Assembly (NCBI GenBank): GCA_964631835.1
Contig: CAZWAD010000005.1
Location: 92,228 to 156,227 of the forward strand
From: Bog-950 sp964631835
GTDB taxonomy: Bacteria > Bacteroidota > Bacteroidia > Chitinophagales > LD1
Direction: 5' to 3'
DNA length: 64,000 nucleotides
How positions within the stretch are numbered: the first letter of the stretch is position 1; each line of letters begins with the position of its first letter. Below the pieces are notes generated by a model. It was given only the letters and a program-made list of their open reading frames with translations. It was not told the DNA's origin and did not search any database. Below are positions 8,690 through 17,672 of the stretch, one piece after another. The position numbers and the translations under genes were made by a program.

Positions 8690-9996
8690 CAGAAATTCAG
8701 TTTCAGTTCATCTTTCAGTTTATCGCACAAAAACTTGCGGATGGGCTTGCTGTGTACGTGTTCGATTACTTCATGTGCGAAAGCATAAGTTAAAATCTGA
8801 GTGGCTTCTTCCTTGCTGATTCCGCGGGCGCGAAGATAAAACATGGCATTTTCATCTAACTGACCGATAGCAGCGCCATGCGAGCATTTTACATCATCGG
8901 CAAAAATTTCAAGTTGCGGTTTGGAGTTAATACTTGCTTCGTTGGAAAGAAGAAGTGCCTTGCTTGACTGAAAAGCATTGGTCTTTTGAGCAGCGGGCTT
9001 TACAAAAATTTTACCGTTAAACACACCGGTTGATTCATCATTGAGTACCCCTTTGTAAAGCTGGTTGCTTGTGCAATTAGGTGATACATGGTCAACGAGA
9101 ATATGATTATCAATATGAGCATTTTCTTTACCGAAGTATAATCCGTTCAAATCAGCATGAGCATTTTCGCCAATCAAACGGGCGGTTAGGTTATTTCTCA
9201 GCAAAGTATTTCCGGTTCCGGTATCCGGTGCCGAAAAAGTTATAGAAGTAGTGCTGAAATTTCCATCGCGCTCAACCTGTGCCTCCAAAGTATGAATGCC
9301 AATTGCATTACTTACTTCCAACTGAAGTTTCGCTACATTGAGAGAAGCATTTTTACCGATATACATTTCGGAAACATGATTGTAATTCACCGGAATATTG
9401 CTTGCGTTCCGGAAATCTTCAGCTAGTTGAATTGAAGCCCCGTCTTCCAGCAAAACCAGGCTCCTTGTTTGTGTAAAAATATTTTCATCAGAAGCGGTAA
9501 AGAAATACTGAATGTAAATCGGCTCATTAACCAACACATTTTTCTGAACATGGATGAATGCGCCATCATTTACAAAAGCTGTGTTCAGGGCGGCAAAATG
9601 TTCTTCGTTATAGTTAACCAGCTTACCGAAATACTTTTCAATGAATGGTGAATGTGTTGCAAAAGATTCTTTTATGCTTGTTACAGTAATGCCTTTCATG
9701 TCGGGAACAATGCTTAATTCGGGGTGGAAAATTCCGTTCAGAAAAACAATACGGAAAGCATAAGGCGGCAAACTGGCTATATAATTTTTTACAGCTGCAT
9801 TTACTTTTGAATCAACAGGTATGAGCGAAAGGTGTTCACTGAGTTTTGTTTTAATGTTCGTGTATTTCCATTCCTCATGACGGTTAGAGGGAATGCCAAG
9901 TTTTTCGAATGCATGAAAAGCGTTCTTTCTTAATCCGGCAACATGTGTGTCACCGATTGAAGCAAATTGTTTCCCGATATTTTCAATCAAACTCAT
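8689..9996 (-). CDS. sufD: Fe-S cluster assembly protein SufD
   Basis: 435 residues. SufD pairs with SufB and the ATPase SufC to form the SufBC2D scaffold on which Fe-S clusters are built. Visible features are the RHEEWKYTN segment near residue 40, a long beta-helix core, and the C-terminal SufBD block FADDVKCSHGAAIGQLDENAMFY split here around H360 (CSHGAA), followed by RARGISKEEA. The ATG at 9996 (MSLIENIGKQ) is preferred over one at 10029, because the later start gives the usual N-terminus and leaves a 7-base gap to sufC rather than an overlap. Operon member between sufC and sufS. Confidence 0.95.
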   Translation of the reverse strand: MSLIENIGKQFASIGDTHVAGLRKNAFHAFEKLGIPSNRHEEWKYTNIKTKLSEHLSLIPVDSKVNAAVKNYIASLPPYAFRIVFLNGIFHPELSIVPDMKGITVTSIKESFATHSPFIEKYFGKLVNYNEEHFAALNTAFVNDGAFIHVQKNVLVNEPIYIQYFFTASDENIFTQTRSLVLLEDGASIQLAEDFRNASNIPVNYNHVSEMYIGKNASLNVAKLQLEVSNAIGIHTLEAQVERDGNFSTTSITFSAPDTGTGNTLLRNNLTARLIGENAHADLNGLYFGKENAHIDNHILVDHVSPNCTSNQLYKGVLNDESTGVFNGKIFVKPAAQKTNAFQSSKALLLSNEASINSKPQLEIFADDVKCSHGAAIGQLDENAMFYLRARGISKEEATQILTYAFAHEVIEHVHSKPIRKFLCDKLKDELKLNF

Positions 9997-10003
9997 ATCA
10001 CTT

Positions 10004-10765
10004 TTAGTCTGCCAGTTGACCGACTTCATCTTTAACCCAGTCGTAGCCCTCTGCTTCTAACTTCAATGCCAGTTCTTTCCCACCGCTCTTTACAATCCTT
10101 CCCGCAAATAATACATGAACAAAATCAGGAACGATATAATTAAGCAGCCGCTGGTAGTGAGTGATTATTAAAAAACTTCTGTTTGTATCGCGAAGCTTGT
10201 TAACTCCGTTTGCTACAATACGCAGAGCATCAATATCCAAGCCGGAATCTGTTTCGTCCAAAACACACAGAGAAGGCTCCAGCATGGCCATTTGAAATAT
10301 TTCATTGCGCTTTTTTTCTCCCCCACTGAATCCTTCATTAATGGAACGGCTTGCCATCTCTCTCGGAATTTCAACCAACTCCAGCCTTTCCTTCATCTTC
10401 TTCAGAAAATCTTTGGCATCCATCGGCTCCAATCCGTTGTGTTTTCTTTTTGCATTTACAGCGGCCTTCATGAAGTTGGTAACACTCACTCCCGGAATTT
10501 CCACCGGGTACTGAAACGCAAGAAAAACACCTTCGCGAGCACGTTCATCAGCGTTCAGTTCCAGTAAATTTTTCCCGTTGAATGTTACCTCCCCGGAAAG
10601 CACTTCGTAATCTTCCTTACCGGCAAGAGTAGCTGCCAAAGTTGATTTACCCGTTCCGTTGGGACCCATGATGGCGTGAACTTCGCCCTCTTTTATTTCG
10701 AGGTTGAAATCTTTAAGAATTTGTTTGCCGCTTACGGCTACGTTCAGATTTTTTATTGACAGCAT
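10004..10765 (-). CDS. sufC: Fe-S cluster assembly ATPase SufC
   Basis: 253-residue ABC-type ATPase of the SufBCD complex. Walker A is GPNGTGKST (34-42), the Q-loop lies in FLAFQYPVEIPG, the ABC signature is FSGGEKKRNE, and Walker B is LCVLDETDSGLDID, all with the spacing of SufC rather than of a transporter. The ATG at 10765 (MLSIKNLNVAV) starts directly at the first beta strand; an upstream in-frame start at 10819 would add a lysine-rich stretch not seen in the family. There is a 138-base gap to sufB, longer than the other gaps in the operon, in which I see no terminator. Confidence 0.96.
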   Translation of the reverse strand: MLSIKNLNVAVSGKQILKDFNLEIKEGEVHAIMGPNGTGKSTLAATLAGKEDYEVLSGEVTFNGKNLLELNADERAREGVFLAFQYPVEIPGVSVTNFMKAAVNAKRKHNGLEPMDAKDFLKKMKERLELVEIPREMASRSINEGFSGGEKKRNEIFQMAMLEPSLCVLDETDSGLDIDALRIVANGVNKLRDTNRSFLIITHYQRLLNYIVPDFVHVLFAGRIVKSGGKELALKLEAEGYDWVKDEVGQLAD

Positions 10766-10903
10766 CTTTCTTTTTCGGTTTTCGGTTTCGTGTTCTTTTA
10801 TTTTCGGTGCTATAAGCATCTCTTTTCAATTCTTCATAAACCGGTTTCAGAATTTTTGAATAAATTATTTTCCCGGTTTTATAGGCTCGAAATAATTTAA
10901 AAA

Positions 10904-12349
10904 TCATCCTACACTGCCCTCTAATGAAATACTCAGAAGTTTCTGTGCTTCGACAGCAAACTCCATTGGCAAGTGCTGAAATACTTCCTTGCAATATCCA
11001 TTAATAATCATACTCACCGCTTCTTCGTCTGTTAAACCACGCTGGTTGCAATAAAACAAAAGGTCTTCCCCGATTTTTGACGTAGTTGCTTCATGCTCTA
11101 CTTTCCCGGTACTGTTTTTTATTTCCAGGTAAGGGAAAGTATGTGCTCCGCATTTATCGCCAATCAGTAAACTGTCGCACTGCGAAAAATTATAGGCATT
11201 ATCGGCAGTTTTATGAACCTGAACCAGGCCGCGGTAAGAATTATTGCTTTTCCCTGCTGAAATTCCTTTACTCACAATCCGGCTACGGGTGTTTTTACCG
11301 ATATGAGTCATCTTGGTTCCGGTATCAGCCTGCTGATAATTATTAGTAACCGCTACGGAATAAAATTCACCAATGGAATTATCTCCTTTTAAAATGCAAC
11401 TCGGATATTTCCAGGTAATAGCGCTTCCGGTTTCCACCTGTGTCCAGCTTATTTTTGAATTTACACCTTTACACATTCCGCGTTTGGTAACAAAATTGTA
11501 AATACCTCCCTTTCCTTCTTTGTCACCGGGGTACCAGTTTTGAACGGTGGAATATTTTATTTCAGCGTTGTCGAGAGTAATCAATTCAACTACTGCTGCA
11601 TGTAGCTGATTTTCATCGCGCATGGGAGCAGTGCAGCCTTCGAGGTACGAAACATAACTTCCCTCATCGGCAATAATTAAAGTGCGCTCAAACTGACCTG
11701 TGTTTTCCGCATTAATCCGGAAATAAGTAGAAAGTTCCATCGGGCAGCGGACTCCTTTAGGGACGTAAACAAAACTTCCATCACTGAAAACAGCGCTGTT
11801 AAGAGCCGCATAAAAATTATCGCGTTGCGGTACAACTGAACCGAGATACTGTTTTACTAAATCAGGATGCTCACGAATAGCTTCGGCAATGGAGCAGAAA
11901 ATTATTCCCTTTTCTTTAAGCGATTCGCGGAACGTGGTAATCACGCTTTCGCTGTCCATTACATAATCAACCGCCACACCGGCAAGCAGTTTCTGCTCCT
12001 GGATAGGTATGCCGAGCTTTTCATACGTTGCACGAATCTCCGGGTCCAAATCGTCAAGCGATTCAATTTTCTTTTTCTTCTTCTGCGCGGCGTAGTAAAT
12101 AATATCCTGAAAGTTGATTTTTGGGTAATGTACGTTCTGCCAATTCGGCTCGTCCATTTTGAGCCAGGCGCGGTAAGCTTTTAACCGCCACTCGGTCATC
12201 CAATCGGGCTCAAGTTTTTTGGCAGAAATAAAACGGACTATATCTTCATTTAAACCCCTGGCAGCAAACTCCTGCTCAATATTGGTTGTGAAGCCGTATT
12301 TATAGTCACTGCCAACTACTTCATCTATAATTTTATCGTTTTCAGCCAT
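10904..12349 (-). CDS. sufB: Fe-S cluster assembly protein SufB
   Basis: 481 residues, typical of SufB. It is the cluster-carrying scaffold subunit, forming SufBC2D with the two following genes. Landmarks: EPDWMTEWRLKAYRAW near residue 47-62, the YVPKGVRCPMELSTYFRIN segment near 198-214, EGCTAPMRDENQLHAAVVE near 237-255, and the C-terminal SLLIGDKCGAHTFPYLE followed by HEATTSKIGEDLLFYCNQRG. First gene of the operon; its promoter region contains a palindrome (see 12378-12402). The ATG at 12349 leaves about 29 bases between the -7 element and the start codon. Confidence 0.97.
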   Translation of the reverse strand: MAENDKIIDEVVGSDYKYGFTTNIEQEFAARGLNEDIVRFISAKKLEPDWMTEWRLKAYRAWLKMDEPNWQNVHYPKINFQDIIYYAAQKKKKKIESLDDLDPEIRATYEKLGIPIQEQKLLAGVAVDYVMDSESVITTFRESLKEKGIIFCSIAEAIREHPDLVKQYLGSVVPQRDNFYAALNSAVFSDGSFVYVPKGVRCPMELSTYFRINAENTGQFERTLIIADEGSYVSYLEGCTAPMRDENQLHAAVVELITLDNAEIKYSTVQNWYPGDKEGKGGIYNFVTKRGMCKGVNSKISWTQVETGSAITWKYPSCILKGDNSIGEFYSVAVTNNYQQADTGTKMTHIGKNTRSRIVSKGISAGKSNNSYRGLVQVHKTADNAYNFSQCDSLLIGDKCGAHTFPYLEIKNSTGKVEHEATTSKIGEDLLFYCNQRGLTDEEAVSMIINGYCKEVFQHLPMEFAVEAQKLLSISLEGSVG

Positions 12350-12377
12350 TTTAATTCCGCAAAGTTAAACTCTTCTG

Positions 12378-12402
12378 CAAATTTATTTAGATTTTGTCTA
12401 AA
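12378..12402 (-). promoter_or_regulatory. suf promoter -7 element with adjoining palindromic operator candidate
   Basis: On the minus strand TAAATTTG (12385-12378) matches the Bacteroidota -7 consensus TAnnTTTG and lies 29 bases before the sufB ATG. Directly upstream, in the -7/-33 spacer, is an inverted repeat TTTAGA-N5-TCTAAA (12386-12402). Position and symmetry fit a repressor site; the Rrf2-family regulator encoded at 13164-13604 is the obvious candidate, but the link is inference. A -33 TTG at normal distance is not clear. Confidence 0.5.
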
Positions 12403-12449
12403 CTTAATATTCTTATCAAGCAACTATATTCGCCCGAAATTTTTACTGA

Positions 12450-13163
12450 ATGCCGCAAGCCATTGATGAACTTCTGCAGTTAATTGAGGTGCCCGAAACC
12501 AATAAGTCAACTCCCATAAAAGATTCGGAGGCGAGGTTCATTTATGAGTTTGTGAAAAGTAAGAACTTCGAAAAGACAGCCGAAACAGGCTGCGGCTATG
12601 GTAAGTCTGCTGTTTCTATTATGGCGGCCACAGGTAAGCCGCACATTGTTATTGACCCTTTTCAAAGGAATTACAGTTACGGTGGAGTAAATAATATAAA
12701 AAAAGCAGGTTTCGGACAATTGCTAAATTTCCGGGAAGACTTTTCACACAATGTTTTACCCAAACTGCACGAAAAGCAAGAAAAATTCGACTTCATTTTT
12801 ATTGACGGCAATCACCAGTTCGATGGAATTTTGATTGACTTCTATTATACCGATTTATTGCTGGAACAGGGAGGCTATTTCATGTTTCACGATACCTGGA
12901 TGCACTCTACCCGGCTCGTAATATCGTTCATTAAAAACAACCGCCCCGATTACAAATGGATTGAATCGCCCCTGCGCAACATTTGTATCTTTCAAAAATC
13001 GGGAACCGATAAGCGGAACGGAATGGAGCATCACGGCTTTTACACTTCAAAGTCGTGGCTCACGCATCAACTTATTATGTGGATGAGCGAAGGGGATGAA
13101 ACTTTCTTAAAAAAACTTGCTTTTAAACTGAAAGGAATTTACACCAGGTTGAAGCCGAAGTAA
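12450..13163 (+). CDS. Class I SAM-dependent methyltransferase-like protein
   Basis: 237 residues. A Rossmann-type methyltransferase fold is indicated by motif I as ETGCGYGKSA (45-54), the acidic strand HIVIDPF (about 64-70), and FDFIFIDGNHQFDG (about 110-123) followed by HDTWMH, a pattern of the Methyltransf_24 family whose members act on sugars, glycans or small molecules. Substrate unknown. The C-terminus (about 165-237) is lysine-rich and has no recognised domain. It is transcribed divergently from sufB, sharing a 100-base intergenic region, and its stop codon abuts the stop of the convergent Rrf2 gene with no gap. Confidence 0.8.
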   Translation: MPQAIDELLQLIEVPETNKSTPIKDSEARFIYEFVKSKNFEKTAETGCGYGKSAVSIMAATGKPHIVIDPFQRNYSYGGVNNIKKAGFGQLLNFREDFSHNVLPKLHEKQEKFDFIFIDGNHQFDGILIDFYYTDLLLEQGGYFMFHDTWMHSTRLVISFIKNNRPDYKWIESPLRNICIFQKSGTDKRNGMEHHGFYTSKSWLTHQLIMWMSEGDETFLKKLAFKLKGIYTRLKPK

Positions 13164-13604
13164 TTATTTTTTCTGCCCCTTCAGTTTCTTCTCTTTCTCA
13201 ACTACCTCGGCAAAGTTGTTTTCTTTTAAAATAGCAACTGTTTGTTCGCGGATAATTTTAAACACTTCGCGAATGGGGCAGGTTTCTTCATCGGTACATT
13301 CTTCGCAGGGCTCGTAAAAACGGAAAGCCACGCAGGGAACCAAAGCAATAGCGCCTTCAAACAGGCGGATAACATCGGCCATGTTAATTTCATCAGCAGG
13401 CTTTATAAGATAGTAACCACCGCCCTTGCCTTTTTTACTGCCCAGGTAACCGGCTTTACGCAGGTCATTCAAAATGGCTTCAAGAAATTTTTTAGGTATG
13501 TTTTCTTCTTTTGATATTTCGCTGATTAGGGCGTGTTCTCCTCTCTTTTGTTTCGAGAGATATATCATGGCTTTTATAGCGTATTTGGCGCGTTTCGTAA
13601 TCAC
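13164..13604 (-). CDS. Rrf2 family transcriptional regulator with four cysteines
   Basis: 146 residues: an N-terminal winged helix (ITKRAKYAIKAMIYLS; the recognition segment near ISKEENIPKKFLEAILNDLRKAGYL; then the glycine-rich wing GSKKGKGGGYYL) and a C-terminal region with C91, C100, C103 and C109. IscR-type members bind an Fe-S cluster through three cysteines spaced CX5CX5C; the spacing here (CX8CX2CX5C) is different but fits a metal or cluster site. Rrf2 proteins sense iron-sulfur status, nitric oxide or redox state. Its place one gene from the suf operon and the palindrome in the suf promoter suggest, but do not prove, suf regulation. Confidence 0.9.
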   Translation of the reverse strand: MITKRAKYAIKAMIYLSKQKRGEHALISEISKEENIPKKFLEAILNDLRKAGYLGSKKGKGGGYYLIKPADEINMADVIRLFEGAIALVPCVAFRFYEPCEECTDEETCPIREVFKIIREQTVAILKENNFAEVVEKEKKLKGQKK

Positions 13605-13738
13605 GGCTTGAAAATATAAAATCGCGGGAAACAGCCATGCCCGTTTTTTGAACCCTTTTTGACAGACGGTAAAATTTTCACAGCCGCCACTCGTCAGCAG
13701 ATTTATATTTGCCTTTAACTTTTAGAAACTTAAAACAA

Positions 13739-14542
13739 ATGACAACAAGAACGAACCACGAAATTGACTACCGGATATTTGGAGAGGAAATGCAATGTGT
13801 GGAAATAGAACTCGACCCTCAGGAAACGGTTATTGCCGAAGCGGGGGCATTTATGTACAAAGACCAGCCGGTTCAGATGCAAACCATTTTTGGCGATGGA
13901 AGCAAAGGCGGTGGCGAAGGAATTATGGGTAAACTGCTTGGAGCAGGTAAACGACTGCTTACCGGTGAAAGCTTGTTCATGACCGCCTTTACCCACCTGG
14001 GAAACGGAAAAGCAAAGGTGGCTTTTGCCTCTCCCTATCCCGGTAAAATTATTCCGATGGATTTACAGCAAATGGGCGGTAAAATGATTTGCCAGAAAGA
14101 TGCTTTTCTGTGCGCGGCAAAAGGAGTTAGTGTGGGTATTGATTTTCAAAAACGCCTTGGCACCGGTTTGTTTGGCGGAGAGGGTTTTATTATGCAAAAG
14201 TTGGAGGGAGATGGAATGGCTTTTGTTCACGCGGGCGGGCATATCATTGAAAGGCAATTAGCTCCCGGTGAAACACTGCATATTGATACCGGTTGTGTGG
14301 TGGCGTACACCAAAGATGTTGACTTTGATGTGCAGATGATTGGAGGCATAAAGAATACGTTGTTTGGCGGAGAAGGCTTTTTCTTTGCTGTTCTCCGTGG
14401 GCCCGGAAAAGTTTGGCTGCAAACGCTTCCGATTTCGCGCTTAGCTTCGCGCATCATCCAATATGCGCCTCCCGGTGGAAGAAAAGAGGAGGGAAGCATA
14501 CTGGGAGGCCTCGGGAATATTCTTGATGGCGATGGTTATTAG
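13739..14542 (+). CDS. TIGR00266/AIM24 family protein
   Basis: 267 residues of the AIM24 (mitochondrial biogenesis protein homologue) / TIGR00266 family, whose bacterial function is not established. Typical features are the start YRIFGEEMQCVEIELDPQET, the strand AEAGAFMYKD, a glycine-rich stretch with KGGGEGIMGKLLGAGKRLLTGE (split here around 55-75), FVHAGGHIIERQLAPGE, and the late IGGIKNTLFGGEGFFF and LRGPGKVWLQTLP. The ATG at 13739 is chosen because the protein then begins shortly before the conserved domain; an in-frame start at 13709 adds an unrelated decapeptide. The next gene follows after 32 bases on the same strand. Confidence 0.88.
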   Translation: MTTRTNHEIDYRIFGEEMQCVEIELDPQETVIAEAGAFMYKDQPVQMQTIFGDGSKGGGEGIMGKLLGAGKRLLTGESLFMTAFTHLGNGKAKVAFASPYPGKIIPMDLQQMGGKMICQKDAFLCAAKGVSVGIDFQKRLGTGLFGGEGFIMQKLEGDGMAFVHAGGHIIERQLAPGETLHIDTGCVVAYTKDVDFDVQMIGGIKNTLFGGEGFFFAVLRGPGKVWLQTLPISRLASRIIQYAPPGGRKEEGSILGGLGNILDGDGY

Positions 14543-14574
14543 TAACAGGTAAAAGAGTTTTGTCATATTCGCAT

Positions 14575-15096
14575 ATGGGTTTTGATGCCGCTCAGGTTTT
14601 TTCTATTGTGCTTCGCTCTGCTGCAGTTTACCTGTTTATCATTTTTGCTATTCGCTTGTTTGGTAAAAAAGAACTGGCTCAGTTGTCGGTTGTTGATTTG
14701 GTTTTTATTCTTCTTATCAGCAATGCGGTGCAAACAGCCATGGTAGGAGCCGATACTTCGCTGCCGGGCGGAATTGCTGCAGCAACAGGCTTATTTACCA
14801 TTAATTATATTTTCAAATTCCTGATTCGGAAATTTCCCTCTTTCGGCCGCGTTGTTCAGGGACATGAACTGATGCTGGTTTATCATGGAAAAATTCAAAC
14901 CGATAACCTTGAAAAATCAATGCTTACCCGGGAAGAACTGGAAGAGGCTGTTCGGGAACATGGGGTCGAAAAAGTTTCTGATGTTGATCTGGCTATACTT
15001 GAGGTGGACGGAAATATCAGTGTAATGTCCAAAGGGTTCAGTCATAAAACATCAAGAAAAAAAACAGCTCATAAATCTGTTTCGAAAAACTTCTAA
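14575..15096 (+). CDS. DUF421 (YetF-like) membrane protein
   Basis: 173 residues from the ATG at 14575 (a TTG at 14560 is an alternative start). Three N-terminal membrane helices (AAVYLFIIFAIRLFG; LSVVDLVFILLISNAV; then GIAAATGLFTINYIFKFLI) precede a cytoplasmic domain with the LMLVYHGKI and LTREELEEAVREHGVEKVSDVDLAILE pattern that marks DUF421. Members are conserved but poorly understood; the Bacillus relatives are linked to sporulation and membrane stress. The C-terminal about 20 residues are basic. Its stop overlaps by four bases the convergent thioesterase gene. Confidence 0.85.
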   Translation: MGFDAAQVFSIVLRSAAVYLFIIFAIRLFGKKELAQLSVVDLVFILLISNAVQTAMVGADTSLPGGIAAATGLFTINYIFKFLIRKFPSFGRVVQGHELMLVYHGKIQTDNLEKSMLTREELEEAVREHGVEKVSDVDLAILEVDGNISVMSKGFSHKTSRKKTAHKSVSKNF

Positions 15097-15608
15097 CTCA
15101 ACCCAAAGAGCTTTTTCAGCTCTTTAGTGTCATGTAACTTTGCACGACCGGCAAGCACTAATCGAAGTTCCCTCCTTGCCAGGGCAGAATCGTACATCTT
15201 TTTTTCTTCTTCTGTTACCGGTGTCAGCGGAATTACTTTTTTGGGTTTGCCGTTACTGTCAAGAGCAACAAAAGTGTAATAGGCTACATTACATTTGTAT
15301 CGCGTTTGCGAAGGAAGATTTTCAGCCCATACTTCCGCATACAATTCCATAGAGGTGTTAAATACCCGTGTAACTTTTGCGTTAATTGTTACCACATCGC
15401 CCAGCTTGATGGGGTTTTCCCAGCTTACGTTGTCAACCGATGCAGTTACCACTACAGCGTTTGCGTGTTTGCCTCCTGCTATGGCGCAGGCAATATCCAT
15501 CCAATGCAGTATTTTCCCGCCCCTCAGGTTGCCTAACGCATTAGTATCGTTAGGCAAAACAATTTCGGTCATCGTTATCATCGAATCTTTCGGGGCTTTT
15601 CCTTCCAT
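15093..15608 (-). CDS. Hotdog-fold acyl-CoA thioesterase (YciA/ACOT type)
   Basis: 171 residues. The motif NALGNLRGGKILHWMDIACAIA (residues 23 on, split) is the N-x-x-G-x-x-x-G-G-x-x-L-x-x-MD signature of YciA/cytosolic acyl-CoA hydrolases, with D38 the probable catalytic acid; VSWENPIKLGDVVTINAKV and YTFVALDSNGKP follow as in the family. It hydrolyses acyl-CoA to free acid and CoA; chain-length preference cannot be read off. The longer C-terminus after residue 125 carries a helical region (EEEKKMYDSALARRELR). Follows the M16-like gene by three bases on the minus strand, so the two are probably one transcript. Confidence 0.88.
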   Translation of the reverse strand: MEGKAPKDSMITMTEIVLPNDTNALGNLRGGKILHWMDIACAIAGGKHANAVVVTASVDNVSWENPIKLGDVVTINAKVTRVFNTSMELYAEVWAENLPSQTRYKCNVAYYTFVALDSNGKPKKVIPLTPVTEEEKKMYDSALARRELRLVLAGRAKLHDTKELKKLFGLS

Positions 15609-15611
15609 ATT

Positions 15612-17429
15612 TTATTCCTGTTTTTTACCGTAATGAATTTCGTACAGCGAAGATCCTTTACGAAGCTTGTCTAATGTTATAGTGCATTTCATGTTGGCGG
15701 CTTCCTGTTCTTCATTTTCTGAAGAAAATTTCATACCAGTGCCTGAAAGACGTTCAGAAGAAATGCCGTTTTCGTAAAGATACTTGGCAATCTTCATCGC
15801 TCTCATCATATCGGGCCTAAGGTAACGCCCTTTGATGCCGGTAATAGCAAGCCTGAAATCAGGCAGTGAATCTATAAAGGCAAATACCTGTTCGTCCTTA
15901 ACTTTGTCGAATTCGCCTTCGTCTGAAAATCCGTTGAGTTGCACATTCACCTCAGGGTTGACTGTAAGCCATTGTAAAAGATTCCGGAGCATAACAGCAT
16001 TATTTTCTCCCTCTATATCGGTTATGTTTTTGCGGTATGTAAAAACATAGCCGCTCACGCTATCGTTAAGGTTGGTGAAAGCTGAGTCGAGCTGAAGGCT
16101 TTCCCGGTCAGCCTTGCTGATGAGCAAACCGGTGATATAGGGATTGATTTTCAGGTATTCATTCGCAAAACTTTTTACCTCATCCACTTTCAGGTCGAAG
16201 ACGCTGTCAGCAAGAGAGCGGAAGTAGGAATTATCTTTAAAAGCTGTGTATAAAGCCACTTTGGCAGGATATTCTTTTGAACGGAGGATATGGTTGTAGT
16301 TTCTTTTAAAAATAAGTTTGCCAGCGTTGAGCATGGTTTCGTTCAGCAAAGTTTTTTCAAGCCGCTGAAGCTCAGTAATTGCAAACTTGTATGTGGCGTA
16401 AAGGTTCTCCTTTCCCGGTTGAAGAATAATGCGGAATATCGCGCTGAAATTATTGGCTTCATACTGAGCTATGATTTTTTTGCACCCCATTTTTGCTGCC
16501 TTTACTTGTATGAAGTTGTTCCGGTCATTCAGAATTTCGCTGAGGAGGAAAGCGCAATAGCTGGCTTGAACATTGCCGGTAGTTCCGGGAAATTGCCAGC
16601 AGATTTGAAACTCAGGAGTGGCGGTGGAGTCTTCCTGAATAAACTGTGTATTAAAAACCATCGGGCGCAGATGAAATATCTTTGTGATGGTTTCGGGGTC
16701 AAACTGACTTTTCACCAATGAACTCATAGAATTGGTAAACACCTGCTCTATTATCTGCCAGTTAAAGTTTCCCGATGAGGTTACAATGGTATTGTTCGGA
16801 ACATAATATCTTCTCCAAAACAAGTTTGCCGTGGTGGCAGTCATGTTTCTAAACTCTGCCGGGTTTCCGGTTAAATTAACTTTCTCGAAATCCTGGCGGT
16901 AAATTCCTTTAAGCAGTGTTTTTTCAAAAGTAATGCGGGTATTTGCAGATACGGTTTGTAATTCTTCAACCATTAATTCTTTCTGCCAGCTTATTTCTTC
17001 ATCTGTAAAGGGAGTGTTGAAAACAGAATCTCGCATCAGTGAAAAACAGCGTTCAAAGTTATCAGCTGAGGGAATAAACCGGAAAATTGCATACTCCGAG
17101 GTAAAATTAGCATCGAATGGAGTGTTGCTTAAGGTAAACTGACCGGTATTTTTAACAAGGTATGTAGTAATGCGCTGCCTGAGCTGCCTGAACACGATAT
17201 TCGCCAAGCCGCTCAATGAATCGTTTTCATATAAACTGCCTGCTTTTATGAAAAAGTTGATTTCTGTGTTCGGTGAGTTAGGCAAATACATTGTAATCAT
17301 GTTCAGCCCGTTGTTAAGTCTGACGAGGTTCAGGCTGTCTGTAAACTGAGTTCTTCTTTGCGCGTGAACATTTAAGGAAAAAATTAAACCTGCTATCAGG
17401 AATGGAACAATTCTTTTTAATCCCGCCAT
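15612..17429 (-). CDS. Inactive M16 peptidase-like protein with OmpA-like C-terminus
   Basis: 605 residues from the ATG at 17429, which places a signal peptide (MAGLKRIVPFLIAGLIFSLN, cleavage near VHAQ) at the N-terminus. Residues about 35-450 follow the M16 (pitrilysin/insulinase) layout: VRLNNGLNMITMYLPNS strand, FIKAGSLYEN, the N-terminal helix, and a second M16 half around 200-440. The zinc motif HxxEH is replaced by NIVFR (77-81), so catalysis is unlikely. Residues about 478-590 resemble an OmpA peptidoglycan-binding domain (LNGFSDEGEF, then RAMKIAKYLYENGISSERLSGTGM), with a degraded end (AANMKCTITL). Predicted periplasmic, perhaps a chaperone-like or envelope-anchored scaffold. Function unknown; the fusion is unusual. 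Confidence 0.75.
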   Translation of the reverse strand: MAGLKRIVPFLIAGLIFSLNVHAQRRTQFTDSLNLVRLNNGLNMITMYLPNSPNTEINFFIKAGSLYENDSLSGLANIVFRQLRQRITTYLVKNTGQFTLSNTPFDANFTSEYAIFRFIPSADNFERCFSLMRDSVFNTPFTDEEISWQKELMVEELQTVSANTRITFEKTLLKGIYRQDFEKVNLTGNPAEFRNMTATTANLFWRRYYVPNNTIVTSSGNFNWQIIEQVFTNSMSSLVKSQFDPETITKIFHLRPMVFNTQFIQEDSTATPEFQICWQFPGTTGNVQASYCAFLLSEILNDRNNFIQVKAAKMGCKKIIAQYEANNFSAIFRIILQPGKENLYATYKFAITELQRLEKTLLNETMLNAGKLIFKRNYNHILRSKEYPAKVALYTAFKDNSYFRSLADSVFDLKVDEVKSFANEYLKINPYITGLLISKADRESLQLDSAFTNLNDSVSGYVFTYRKNITDIEGENNAVMLRNLLQWLTVNPEVNVQLNGFSDEGEFDKVKDEQVFAFIDSLPDFRLAITGIKGRYLRPDMMRAMKIAKYLYENGISSERLSGTGMKFSSENEEQEAANMKCTITLDKLRKGSSLYEIHYGKKQE

Positions 17430-17672
17430 AGCGCAAATGTTCAAAATACAATCGGCTCTTTCAAATTTGCGATGAATAAAATGTTTGGTGCCCGTTTTTT
17501 CGGTTGATGTTCTCATCAAATTAACTGGAAGATATGATTTTACCTCTTCGAATGAGATAAATTTACATCCTTTCTGCCTGGTATTCTAGTCTTGTTGTTA
17601 ATTACCCCCAAAGCAGATATTGCTAACATGAACAAAAACTATTGATTGAAAGCAAAGGATTTTTAGTTCTTT

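Noticed and set aside
10713..10994. 93-residue minus-strand gene between sufC and sufB
   Set aside because: It overlaps both suf genes in another frame, has lysine/arginine-rich noise-like composition and no family likeness.
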